Shown here: piece by piece, positions 1 through 6,540 of the stretch
Layout: each line of letters opens with the position of its first letter
How positions within the stretch are numbered: the first letter of the stretch is position 1
Source of the DNA: an uncultured Streptomyces sp.
Lineage (GTDB): Bacteria > Actinomycetota > Actinomycetes > Streptomycetales > Streptomycetaceae
Reading direction: 5' to 3'
NCBI RefSeq assembly: GCF_947488945.1
Contig: NZ_CANLBS010000036.1
Coordinates: 1-38,269 of the forward strand
Length of the DNA: 38,269 nucleotides
Notes under the pieces: model-generated
Told to the model about the DNA's origin: nothing
Databases searched by the model: none
The model's input: only the letters and a program-made list of their open reading frames with translations
Translations under genes and position numbers: made by a program

Positions 1-28
1 GGTTCGAGTCCGGTTCCGGGCACTCCGC
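1..28 (+). repeat. attL: attL core: 3' end of a host tRNA gene
   Basis: A 28-bp stretch identical to the last 28 bases of the window. TTCGAGT at 3-9 reads as a tRNA T-loop, CCGGT (10-14) as the 3' side of the T-stem, TCCGGGC (15-21) as the 3' acceptor strand and A22 as the discriminator base, with no encoded CCA. The tRNA 5' part would lie outside the window on the left and should begin GCCCGGA, so the isoacceptor cannot be read here. The integrase starts about 100 bp inside, as usual for tRNA-integrating phages. Confidence 0.9.
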
Positions 29-87
29 GTAGTACGCGTGCTGACCTGCAAAGACGGCTCGATCCCACCGTGATCATTTCCGGTATT

Positions 88-106
88 GGGAACACTGTGG
101 GAACAC
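88..106 (+). promoter_or_regulatory. tandem GGGAACAC octamers between attL and int
   Basis: GGGAACAC occurs at 88-95 and again at 99-106, an 11-bp period that puts both copies on one face of the helix. The same octamer forms an inverted repeat beside attR (38121-38138), and the 10-mer GGGAACACGC is shared by both ends. Position suggests arm-type binding sites for integrase or its directionality factor, possibly also autoregulation of int. A weak -10 (TAGTCT, 114-119) lies 6 bp before the integrase ATG, so int may be leaderless. Confidence 0.5.
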
Positions 107-125
107 GCGGCTCTAGTCTGCCCTC

Positions 126-1391
126 ATGGCATCAGTCGTGAGGCGGAAAAACCGCGCAGGAGAGATCACCAGTTACCAGGTCAAGTGGCGTCTGGGCGGC
201 GCCAGGGCCGGGGGTTGGCAGACCGAGACGTTCGCCGACGAGCCGTCGGCCGAGGTGTTCCGGGATGCTGTCAACGGGGCTGGACAACAGTGGCCGCCCG
301 GATGGGTGAAGGGCGAGGGGTACATCGCGTCCGGTGCGGGCCAGGGAGACGATCGGTTCCGCTTCCGCGTCTACGCGACCCGCATCATCATGGAGCGCAC
401 CGGCATCGAAGAGCACTACCGGCAGGCGTGCCTGGGCGACCTCGAACGATGGATCTTCCCCACGTTCGGTGAGTGTGACGTGAGGTCTACCGAACACTTC
501 AGCAGCGACACGATCCGTCCGTGGGTCAGGAAGCTGGAGACCACCCTGGTCCGGCGCGGCGGAATGCCGGACGGCAGTCCGAAGATGAAGCCGATGAGCC
601 CCAAGACGCTCAGGAACCTCCACGGCCTGCTCTCGGGCATCCTCAAGGAGGCCGTGCGGTCCGAGCCGCCCCTGCGCGCCCGTAACCCGTGCGAGCTGAC
701 GCGCCTCCCACGGGCGGACGACGACGGGGCAGGGGACGACGAGGACATCAGTTTTCTGACGCCTCAGGAAGTCGAGGCCCTGATCTCCTGCATGGAGCGG
801 CGCAGCGACCAGTTGCTGGCGATCGTGAAGTACGGCACCGGTATGCGGTGGTCGGAGGTCACCGCGCTGGCGCCCATGTGCGTGATCGAGAGCGGCGGAC
901 ACCGGCGAATCCGCGTCCGCCGTGCCTGGAAACGGGACGGCCGCAAGGGGTACTACATTGGCGCGCCCAAGACGAAGAAGAGCCGGCGGACCCTGCGGAT
1001 CAGCACGACCGTGGACGCCGCCCTGGTGGAACTCGGGGTCGGCTCGCGGCTCGCGCACGACGCTCTGCTCTTCACGGGGGAGACCGGAGACCGCCTGCAC
1101 TACAGCACGTTTCACGATCGCTGGGGCCGGGCGCTCAAGAAGGCGCGCGAAAAGGGGTTGGTGAATCCGGAGAAGAGGCCGACGCCGCACGATCTCCGGC
1201 ACTCGCACGCCTCGGCGCTCATTTCGGCGGGCCACGGGCTGACGTACGTGCAGCGGCGCCTGGGCCACGAGTCGATCAAGACGACCAGCGATACGTACGG
1301 GCATCTGCTGCCGGAGGCAGACGACGATGCCATGGCCACGATTGAGGCCACGCTGACCGGCCAGCGCCCGCAGCTGCGGCGGGTGGGCTGA
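126..1391 (+). CDS. int: tyrosine site-specific integrase
   Basis: A 421-aa tyrosine recombinase that would catalyse integration and, with an excisionase, excision at the tRNA site. The catalytic residues are visible: R241 (GTGMRWSEV), H355 and R358 (HDLRHSHAS), H381 (LGHESIKTT) and nucleophile Y391 (SDTYGH). An N-terminal arm-binding region (about 1-60) and a SAM-like core-binding domain (about 65-190) precede the catalytic domain. No clear Shine-Dalgarno precedes ATG 126, and a TAGTCT hexamer just upstream suggests a leaderless transcript. It lies directly inside attL and reads away from it. Length is normal for Streptomyces phage and element integrases. Confidence 0.96.
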   Translation: MASVVRRKNRAGEITSYQVKWRLGGARAGGWQTETFADEPSAEVFRDAVNGAGQQWPPGWVKGEGYIASGAGQGDDRFRFRVYATRIIMERTGIEEHYRQACLGDLERWIFPTFGECDVRSTEHFSSDTIRPWVRKLETTLVRRGGMPDGSPKMKPMSPKTLRNLHGLLSGILKEAVRSEPPLRARNPCELTRLPRADDDGAGDDEDISFLTPQEVEALISCMERRSDQLLAIVKYGTGMRWSEVTALAPMCVIESGGHRRIRVRRAWKRDGRKGYYIGAPKTKKSRRTLRISTTVDAALVELGVGSRLAHDALLFTGETGDRLHYSTFHDRWGRALKKAREKGLVNPEKRPTPHDLRHSHASALISAGHGLTYVQRRLGHESIKTTSDTYGHLLPEADDDAMATIEATLTGQRPQLRRVG

Positions 1392-1406
1392 CCGGCCCGC
1401 GTGTGC

Positions 1407-1601
1407 CTACGGGCGAGCGGGACGGGGGATGGACACCTGAGGGTCGAGGTCGCCCGGGCCGAGAACACCTTCGATCCGGGCCAGAGCGACCTCGGCCCTC
1501 AGCTTGTCAACGTCCGCCCTGACCCCACGGGCATGCAGTACCACCCCGACGAGTGCGCCGGCGCTCAGGACCTCAAGCCCCACCAGCAGTGCCATGATCA
1601 T
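1407..1601 (-). CDS. small membrane protein with coiled-coil tail
   Basis: A 64-aa product beginning MIMALLVGLEVLSAGALVGV: one hydrophobic helix (about 2-22), then a charged, probably helical stretch (about 27-48) and a proline-rich tail. The start is supported by AAGGGGGA upstream of an ATGATCATG cluster, so the second ATG at 1595 is also possible. I do not recognise a family. It follows the secreted peptide gene on the same strand but is separated from it by a strong hairpin, so it may have its own promoter. Its codon bias looks better than that of the overlapping plus-strand frame. A membrane role fits; function is unknown. Confidence 0.55.
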   Translation of the reverse strand: MIMALLVGLEVLSAGALVGVVLHARGVRADVDKLRAEVALARIEGVLGPGDLDPQVSIPRPARP

Positions 1602-1632
1602 TTTTGTTAGTCCCCCTTGCTCGTCTTTCGGT

Positions 1633-1663
1633 GGCCCGGCCGCTCACTGTGAGAGGCCGGGCC
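1633..1663 (-). terminator. hairpin terminator after the secreted-peptide gene
   Basis: GGCCCGGCC (1633-1641) and GGCCGGGCC (1655-1663) form a perfect 9-bp stem. The loop can pair further through CTCA and TGAG. It lies just downstream of the minus-strand gene ending at 1697. There is no T-run, which is common for Streptomyces terminators. Confidence 0.6.
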
Positions 1664-1696
1664 GTCCCGGTGTCCCGGGCCCTGGCTACCGCTGGG

Positions 1697-1894
1697 TCAG
1701 CCCCAGCCGGGGTCCTGCATGGTGGCGGCGGCGGCCTCCGTGGCGACGTCCGCGTCCGGGGCGACGATGCCCCATCCCGGGTCGGCGACCACGGCCGTGT
1801 GCGCGTCCGCAGAGGCGGCGGCAGCCACCGGCGCTCCGAGCGCGCCGGTGAGCAGCAGGGCGAGGGCACCGGTTCTGATCAGGCGAGCGAGCAT
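1697..1894 (-). CDS. small secreted protein with repeated DPGWG motif
   Basis: A 65-aa protein with a textbook Sec signal peptide: positive N-region (MLARLIR), hydrophobic core to about residue 20, and an ASA-like cleavage site near residue 29. The predicted mature part is about 36 residues and carries DPGWG twice, at 38-42 and as the last five residues 61-65. A strong ribosome binding site (GGAGG, 7 nt before the ATG) supports the start. It is divergent from a LuxR-type regulator gene with about 160 bp between them. A C-terminal short motif, secretion and an adjacent regulator suggest a signal or effector peptide; this is inference. Alternatives are a small envelope protein or toxin. Confidence 0.78.
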   Translation of the reverse strand: MLARLIRTGALALLLTGALGAPVAAAASADAHTAVVADPGWGIVAPDADVATEAAAATMQDPGWG

Positions 1895-1967
1895 GAATCA
1901 TCCTCCAATTCGAACGCGTGTCCGCCTTCGCGGTCACTCTGTGTACGATGCACGATCACATCCGGAT

Positions 1968-2000
1968 ATGCCAGGGGTATAGCCGTACCAAAACTGGCAT
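1968..2000. promoter_or_regulatory. inverted repeat, candidate operator in divergent promoter region
   Basis: ATGCCAG (1968-1974) and CTGGCAT (1994-2000) form a perfect inverted repeat with a 19-bp spacer that also contains GGTA-N6-TACC (1976-1989). A -10-like TAGATT lies at 2005-2010. The site sits between the divergent secreted-peptide gene and LuxR-type gene, so autoregulation by the LuxR-type protein is the simplest guess. Confidence 0.45.
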
Positions 2001-2052
2001 CTGCTAGATTCCGCACTCTTATGACGTGGCGTCCATTCAGTGCGGAGATCCT

Positions 2053-3009
2053 GTGAGCAGACACGAATTGCCCCTGTCGCGCGCCGACCGGGCCGCCTAC
2101 CAGGCGATTGCAGCGGGCGATCCTCCGGAGACCGACGTGAGCCGTCTGCTGGCGGTCGGCCTCGTCACGCTCGGCCCACACAACGGGGAGCAGAATCGTT
2201 ACATCGCGCACGACCCGCGCATGGCCGCCCGCCGACTCATGGGCGAGGCGCAGGCGCTGGTGACCGACACCGTGGCGCGCATGGCAGAAATCCCCGCCAT
2301 CGAGGAGCTGGCCACCGATTTCCTGGAGAACCGCTGGTACGGCGGACCAGGGTCTGAATTCCTCGATGGCCCGGACGAGATGAATGCCCGCATCGGTGAG
2401 GTCCTGAGCGACGCCATGCACCGGGACGGCGCCGACATGCTCACCGCCCAGCCCGGCGCGCCGGTGGATCGGGATCCGGGGGTCCAGCGACTCGGCATGG
2501 AGCGCACCAGTGCGGCCCTCGCCTGCGGCATCACGGTGAGATCCGTGTACAACGGGGCGGCGTACCACCACCCCCAGTCCTGCAGCTACCTGGACGACGT
2601 CACGTCCGCCGGCGCGCAGGTCGTCACGCTCGAGGATCCTTTCCCGCGCATGGTGATCGTGGGGCAGGCCAACCTGTTCATCGACAACCTGGCGAATCCA
2701 GCAGGGACGAACGCAGGCTGCCACGTCACGGATCGTGCGACGGTCGCGTGGGCCCGCCACATCTTCGAGCTGGCCTGGGAGCGCGGAACACGCTGGCGGG
2801 CCGTACGGGCGTCGCCGAGTGTTCTGACGGCCCGGCAGAGGGCCATTCTCGGTGTGCTCGAAGAGGGGCGCTCGCAGAAGAAGGTCGGGCCGGCCCTCGG
2901 CCTGGCCGAACGGACCGTGACGAAGGAGCTGGCGGCCGCCAGGGCGGCCGCCGGCGCGCAGTCCCTGTACCAGCTGATGGCGTGGTGGGGGCGCGAGGGG
3001 GGCAAATAG
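2053..3009 (+). CDS. LuxR-type transcriptional regulator
   Basis: A 318-aa protein with a C-terminal GerE/LuxR helix-turn-helix (about residues 255-312; LTARQRAILGVLEEG then KKVGPALGLAERTVTKELA). The N-terminal part starts like a TrmB-type winged helix (LSRADRAAYQAI), and the middle resembles the phospholipase-D-like effector region of this Streptomyces regulator class. I chose GTG 2053 because GGAG lies 5 nt upstream; an in-frame GTG at 2026 lacks such a site. It is divergent from the secreted DPGWG protein, which suggests it senses or controls that product. No autoinducer-binding domain of the LuxR/AHL type is visible. Target genes are unknown. Confidence 0.88.
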   Translation: MSRHELPLSRADRAAYQAIAAGDPPETDVSRLLAVGLVTLGPHNGEQNRYIAHDPRMAARRLMGEAQALVTDTVARMAEIPAIEELATDFLENRWYGGPGSEFLDGPDEMNARIGEVLSDAMHRDGADMLTAQPGAPVDRDPGVQRLGMERTSAALACGITVRSVYNGAAYHHPQSCSYLDDVTSAGAQVVTLEDPFPRMVIVGQANLFIDNLANPAGTNAGCHVTDRATVAWARHIFELAWERGTRWRAVRASPSVLTARQRAILGVLEEGRSQKKVGPALGLAERTVTKELAAARAAAGAQSLYQLMAWWGREGGK

Positions 3010-3017
3010 CGCCTGAC

Positions 3018-3221
3018 CTACTCGGGCAGCGATGACGCCACCTCCTCCGGTGTAGCCGCCCGTACGTCGGCGGCCGGGGCTTGCCACTCCGCGCCGCCGG
3101 CGAGCGGCCGCAAACGAACGGTGCCAACGGGGCCGTCCACGGCATAGCCGACTCGCCCAGACCGCGTGTCCACCAAGACCCGGCGGGCAGTCCGGCTGCG
3201 CCAATCGGGGGCTGGGGCCAT
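3018..3221 (-). CDS. small conserved hypothetical protein
   Basis: A 67-aa protein beginning MAPAPDWRSRTARRVLVDTR, with a compact beta-rich pattern (RVGYAVDGPVGTVRLRPLAG then EWQAPAADVRAATPEE). It resembles small proteins I associate with Streptomyces chromosomes, but I know no function. ATG 3221 is preferred over the longer in-frame start at 3272 because AGGAG lies 6 nt upstream of it. It converges with the LuxR-type gene, the two ends being 8 bp apart. No membrane segment or signal peptide is seen. It may be host-derived cargo. Confidence 0.72.
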   Translation of the reverse strand: MAPAPDWRSRTARRVLVDTRSGRVGYAVDGPVGTVRLRPLAGGAEWQAPAADVRAATPEEVASSLPE

Positions 3222-3325
3222 GGGCGCTCCTGGTGCTGTGCTGGCGAACGGGGGTCCTGCTGATGTGATCAAAAAGCGTCACGGCTGACGCTGACAACGG
3301 TGCATGCAGGTCAGACGTTTGTCGA

Positions 3326-3559
3326 GTGCCCCGCAACCTGCCTGATCGGATCTATGCCCAGCGGCGGGACCTCGGGGACCGGATCCGGATCCTGCGGTCC
3401 CGCCTACCGGCCACGCAGGAGACCCTGGCCGCGCGCACGGGCATCGACCGGCGGACCCTGCAGCGGATCGAACGCGGGGAGAGCGACCCGCGGTACAGCG
3501 ACCTCATCGTCCTTGCGGAAGCGCTCGGCCTTACGGTGGCCGATCTGGTCCGCGAGTAG
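3326..3559 (+). CDS. XRE-family DNA-binding protein
   Basis: A 77-aa single-domain Cro/CI-type helix-turn-helix protein (about residues 16-73): LGDRIRILRSRLPATQETLA, then GIDRRTLQRIERGESDPRYS and a final LTVADLV segment. Start is a GTG with no convincing Shine-Dalgarno. It stands alone on the plus strand between a minus-strand small gene and a convergent three-gene minus operon. It could regulate the nearby operon or act in lysogeny control, but the main repressor candidate is at the right end of the prophage. An in-frame start further upstream was not found. Confidence 0.85.
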   Translation: MPRNLPDRIYAQRRDLGDRIRILRSRLPATQETLAARTGIDRRTLQRIERGESDPRYSDLIVLAEALGLTVADLVRE

Positions 3560-3560
3560 A

Positions 3561-3604
3561 CCCGCCCGCACCCGGACCGCCGACGGCCAGCAGGTACGGG
3601 CGGG
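3561..3604. terminator. possible bidirectional terminator between convergent genes
   Basis: CCCGCCCG (3561-3568) and CGGGCGGG (3597-3604) can pair across a loop that may itself fold (CCG...CGG). It fills the gap between the convergent XRE gene ending at 3559 and the minus-strand gene ending at 3607. Confidence 0.4.
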
Positions 3605-3606
3605 CG

Positions 3607-3756
3607 TCACCGGCGAAGGCCCAGCCGCCGCTTGCGGTCCTCCTGGTACCAAATCAACTGGGCGAGCACCGGGTTGTCCTCGGCGAGGCGGCGCCACTCC
3701 GTAGGGGTCGGCCGCCGCGGCGGACGCGGTGCTTGAGCAGGAGTGCGGTCGGCCAT
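3607..3756 (-). CDS. small conserved protein, third gene of leftward operon
   Basis: A 49-aa basic protein: a proline- and arginine-rich N-terminus (MADRTPAQAPRPPRRPTPTE) followed by a helix WRRLAEDNPVLAQLIWYQED and a basic end. GGAGG lies 7 nt before the ATG, and the start overlaps the stop of the preceding gene (TGATG), indicating translational coupling. Function is not recognised. Its conserved-looking helix and operon position make it a real gene rather than a chance frame. Confidence 0.7.
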   Translation of the reverse strand: MADRTPAQAPRPPRRPTPTEWRRLAEDNPVLAQLIWYQEDRKRRLGLRR

Positions 3757-3926
3757 CACCGGGCCTCCGTGGCGTCGCGCTTTGCTGCGGCGTGACAGGT
3801 GCAGGCGCAGCGCCGACGCATGATGACCGCCCCGCCCACAACCGTGGTGCCGGGGCCGGGGCAGTAGCCGTGCTCTCCTATGCGGCACTCCGGTGCCTCG
3901 TACGGGGTGGGTGCGACGGCGTTCAC
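3756..3926 (-). CDS. small cysteine-rich protein, second gene of leftward operon
   Basis: A 56-aa protein starting at GTG 3926, which overlaps the preceding stop (GTGA). Cysteines at about 14, 22, 40, 42 and 44 plus nearby histidines (GEHGYC; RRRCACTCH) suggest a small metal-binding fold. AGGGGG lies about 8 nt upstream of the start. It ends in a TGATG overlap with the next gene. No family is recognised. The spacing places it firmly in one transcript with its two neighbours. Confidence 0.7.
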   Translation of the reverse strand: MNAVAPTPYEAPECRIGEHGYCPGPGTTVVGGAVIMRRRCACTCHAAAKRDATEAR

Positions 3927-4339
3927 GCGCCCGCCCCCTGCCTCGCGGTGAGCGCGGCGGCGAGGGCGGCGACGTCGACCAGGCGACCGGAGCCATCGGG
4001 CGGCTGGATCCAGTACGGTCCGGGCGGCTGCGTGGTCACCGGTGCCGGGACGGTGAGCCAGCAGGCGACGCCGAGCAGGTGACTGCCGGCCACGTCCCAC
4101 GTGGTCGTCGTGGGCGGGATGAGGAAGTACACGGCACGCCCAGCGGGGTCGTGGATGACGGGCCCGGTGACCGTGGCGGCGGCGGCGAGCCCGTCGTGCT
4201 CGCCGCACCGTACGGCGGACCAGACGGTGCCGAGCGGCAGCAGCACGATGCCCGCGGACTCGAACCAGCGGGCTGCGTGGTCCGGGTCGGGGTCGGCCGT
4301 GGCGAGCCAGGCTGCGGCCGTCATGGGGGTGGTCTGCAT
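3923..4339 (-). CDS. hypothetical protein, first gene of leftward operon
   Basis: A 138-aa soluble protein. The N-terminal region (DHAARWFESAGIVLLPLGTV) is a pattern I have seen in Streptomyces proteins encoded beside XRE-type regulators, but I cannot name a function. ATG 4339 is chosen because GAGGGG lies 8 nt upstream; the longer frame to 4405 runs through an inverted repeat. The Shine-Dalgarno is inside the 3' arm of that repeat (4343-4376), so initiation could be controlled by RNA folding or by a bound protein. It overlaps the next gene by 4 bp. It may be cargo inherited from a host chromosome with the XRE-TPR gene next door. Confidence 0.78.
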   Translation of the reverse strand: MQTTPMTAAAWLATADPDPDHAARWFESAGIVLLPLGTVWSAVRCGEHDGLAAAATVTGPVIHDPAGRAVYFLIPPTTTTWDVAGSHLLGVACWLTVPAPVTTQPPGPYWIQPPDGSGRLVDVAALAAALTARQGAGA

Positions 4340-4342
4340 GGG

Positions 4343-4376
4343 CGATCCCCTCACACGTAGTCGAGTGAGGGGATCG
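4343..4376 (-). promoter_or_regulatory. inverted repeat containing the ribosome binding site
   Basis: CGATCCCCTCAC (4343-4354) and GTGAGGGGATCG (4365-4376) are a perfect 12-bp inverted repeat with a 10-nt loop. In the minus-strand mRNA the 3' arm carries the GAGGGG Shine-Dalgarno of the gene starting at 4339. It could be a translation-blocking hairpin, a dimer operator, or both. Nothing in the sequence decides between these. Confidence 0.6.
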
Positions 4377-4399
4377 TGACTCACGGCAAGGTGTGCTGC

Positions 4400-4426
4400 G
4401 CCCACAAACTGTGGGCATGATTTTTT
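4400..4426. terminator. hairpin with T-run between XRE-TPR gene and leftward operon
   Basis: GCCCACA (4400-4406), loop AAC, TGTGGGC (4410-4416), then ATGA and six Ts (4421-4426). Read on the plus strand it is a classic intrinsic terminator. On the minus strand it lies 32 bp beyond the stop of the XRE-TPR gene and could end that transcript, though without a T-run. Confidence 0.6.
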
Positions 4427-4447
4427 CGAGAATCGCTTGACACGCCG

Positions 4448-5680
4448 TCAGACACCGGTCCACCGCGCGAATCCGGCGATCGAATCGTCCGAGTGCCGGT
4501 CCAGGCGGACCAAGGCGGCCGCAGTGTGCCGGACGGTCGGGTGGAAGCGCGTGTGTGCGGGCGAGATGCCACGAGCGGTCGCCAGGTCGGCGAATGCGCC
4601 GGCACGGTCGCCCTCGGCCAGCCGTGCCGCGGCGACGTCGATGTGGTGGTGCGACGCCCGCTCCCGGGCCAGGCCGGACGGCAGCTCCCACTCGGTGCGG
4701 TCCTGCTCGGTCCCCCACTCCCGCAGCCGGGCCAGTGCCTGCTCGGTGTCACCGGAGTCGATCAGCGCGGCCACCTCGTGGATCCGCACGTTGGTGGGGC
4801 CGAAGGACATCTCGTAGAAGTCGGTGTCCCGGCGCAGCATCTCGGCGGCCGCGCGCGCCTCGGCGAGCCGAGCCGTTGCCCGGTCCGGCCGCTGGTCGCG
4901 TGCCTCGAGGATCGCCAGTTTCAGGAGTATGGCTCCCTGGACGGCAATCTGCGCTTCGCTCAGTGCCGCCTCGGGTGCCAGCCGTTCCACCTCTTGCTCC
5001 AGGCCCTCGAGGAGCCGGCGCGCGGATCCGTAGGTACCCATGCGCACCATCGCGCCCGCCTTGAGGTAGGCGGCCGTCATCTGCATGAGCGGGTCACCGG
5101 ACCGGTCGGCCGCCCAGTGCACCCGCTCCACGGCGGTCAGGGACAAGTCGTGATACCCCAGCTTGTGCGCCAGGGAGTTGGTGGCCCGGTAGCCGCGGGC
5201 CAGCCACCAGTACGCCCGCTCCCGCTCCTGCTCGGAGCGCGCGCCCCGGGCTACGTGCGTGAGCTCGGCGAGCAAGCCGGGCAGTAGCGGGCCCATTCCG
5301 ACGTACTGCCCGTCCTGCCGCATCTGCGCGACGTGATCCATTTCCCTGGCCAAAACACCGAGCGGTCGCGGTGCCACGACCAGGTCGTCCGGGTCGTCGT
5401 ACGTCAGGAGAATGCGCCGAAGCTCAGGGATGACGGCCTGGACCTGGTCTTCGGACTCGGCACCGTTGATGTACGGCTGGCCGGTGATCCGGTCCGGCCC
5501 GATCGAGAGGGCTCGGGCGATCCGTGCGATCAAGCCTGACGGCGGGTTCCGATCTCCGCTCTCGATCTTCTGCAGGTAACTCGGCGAGATAGCGACGCGG
5601 TCGGCGAGCTGGCGGACGCTGAGCTGGCGCACCTTGCGCAGCTCTCGGATTCGCTCGCCTACGTGCTGAGGTGCGGTCAT
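4448..5680 (-). CDS. XRE-type regulator with C-terminal TPR-like domain
   Basis: A 410-aa protein with an N-terminal Cro/CI helix-turn-helix (about residues 7-62; GERIRELRKVRQLSVRQLAD then AISPSYLQKIESGDRNPPSG). A long alpha-helical region of TPR type follows, rich in alanine, leucine and tryptophan/tyrosine pairs (YWWLARGYRATNSLAHKLG; ATARLAEARAAAEML). ATG 5680 has AGGGGG 7 nt upstream. This layout is common in Streptomyces chromosomal regulators and is shared by peptide-responsive RRNPP regulators. It likely controls the adjacent leftward operon whose leader carries an inverted repeat. No ligand can be inferred from sequence alone. It is probably a lysogeny-expressed accessory gene. Confidence 0.88.
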   Translation of the reverse strand: MTAPQHVGERIRELRKVRQLSVRQLADRVAISPSYLQKIESGDRNPPSGLIARIARALSIGPDRITGQPYINGAESEDQVQAVIPELRRILLTYDDPDDLVVAPRPLGVLAREMDHVAQMRQDGQYVGMGPLLPGLLAELTHVARGARSEQERERAYWWLARGYRATNSLAHKLGYHDLSLTAVERVHWAADRSGDPLMQMTAAYLKAGAMVRMGTYGSARRLLEGLEQEVERLAPEAALSEAQIAVQGAILLKLAILEARDQRPDRATARLAEARAAAEMLRRDTDFYEMSFGPTNVRIHEVAALIDSGDTEQALARLREWGTEQDRTEWELPSGLARERASHHHIDVAAARLAEGDRAGAFADLATARGISPAHTRFHPTVRHTAAALVRLDRHSDDSIAGFARWTGV

Positions 5681-5820
5681 CGTGTCTGCCCCCTGGGGAT
5701 GTCCGGGTGTCCAGCGTACGTAGCGCCTCCCCCGCGGCGAGGGGCGCACACGTAAACTCTGGGCGCATTCCGGGCACGACAGAAGTGCCCCCGCCCGGCC
5801 GGAGCCGAGCGGGGGCGTGG
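5681..5820. other. intergenic region upstream of the XRE-TPR gene
   Basis: No gene seen. The stretch carries the XRE-TPR ribosome binding site (AGGGGG) at its left end and the late-operon terminator hairpin at its right end. I see no convincing promoter hexamers. Confidence 0.6.
5787..5816 (-). terminator. terminator at the end of the late operon
   Basis: GCCCCCGC (5787-5794) and GCGGGGGC (5809-5816) form a perfect 8-bp GC stem with a 14-nt loop, 4 bp past the stop of the last late gene (5821). No T-run. Confidence 0.65.
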
Positions 5821-6540
5821 TCACGGGTACTGGCGGCGGGTCGGGTCGAGCGCCAGGGGCGGCGGCGCCGAGGGTGACTCCTCGGGCGTAGATGGTGCGG
5901 TCGGGGTGCGCCGGCACACCAGTGCGTCCGGATCGTCGGCCGGGGGCTGCAGGCTGTAGCCGGTGGGGCACGGCTGCCCGTCCGCCCCGTCCGTGCCGTC
6001 CCTGCCCGCCGGGCCTGCGGGCCCTGCTGGACCGGCGGGTCCGGCTGGACCTGCAGGACCTGCGGCGCCCGCCGGACCGGCGGGGCCAGGCACGGTGGAG
6101 TCCGCGCCCCGGTTGCCGTCCGCGCCGTCCGCACCGCGGGCACCAGGCGGGCCGGGACTCGGCGACGCGTCCGCGCCTGCCGGCCCCCGTGACCCGGCCG
6201 GACCCGCGGGCCCCGCAGGGCCGGACGCGCCCGACGGCCCAGGTATGGGCACCGGCACTTCCTCGCGGTCCGGGAGGTCGGCCACGGCAGCAGCAGGGTC
6301 GGGCGCGGCCGGGGTGCCGCCCGAGACCCTGATCTGTGCGCGCAACGTCCGTACGTCGTCGGCCAGCGTAGTAACGGCCGCGCCCCGCCGGTCCGCCTCG
6401 GTCGCCAGGCCGTCCGCGCGCGCCTCCGCCCGGTGGATCTGGATGAACGCGAGCGCCAGGCCGCCGCCGAGGAAGAGCAGCGCGGCAACCACCCACAGTC
6501 CGCGCCGTTGGCGGTACAGCATCCGTTCCGTCCTGGTCAC
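5821..6540 (-). CDS. membrane-anchored collagen-like protein
   Basis: A 239-aa protein with an N-terminal transmembrane helix (about 15-34) after a basic start, a short coiled-coil-like segment (about 35-72), a proline/alanine linker, and a collagen-like Gly-X-Y region (101-190). There are three blocks of about 7, 6 and 13 triplets, mostly GPA. The end has two cysteines (C191, C209) and a proline-rich tail. GTG 6540 overlaps the preceding stop (GTGA). It is the last gene of the lysis cassette. The topology suggests an inner anchor with a rigid rod of about 20 nm outside the membrane. A spanin-like role, a surface moron or a tail component are all possible. Confidence 0.85.
   Translation of the reverse strand: MTRTERMLYRQRRGLWVVAALLFLGGGLALAFIQIHRAEARADGLATEADRRGAAVTTLADDVRTLRAQIRVSGGTPAAPDPAAAVADLPDREEVPVPIPGPSGASGPAGPAGPAGSRGPAGADASPSPGPPGARGADGADGNRGADSTVPGPAGPAGAAGPAGPAGPAGPAGPAGPAGRDGTDGADGQPCPTGYSLQPPADDPDALVCRRTPTAPSTPEESPSAPPPLALDPTRRQYP

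Noticed and set aside
2026..2052. Upstream GTG start for the LuxR-type regulator
   Set aside because: No ribosome binding site, whereas GTG 2053 has GGAG 5 nt upstream.
6000..6240. Repetitive CCX/GGX triplets as a DNA repeat locus
   Set aside because: Explained by the collagen-like Gly-X-Y coding region.
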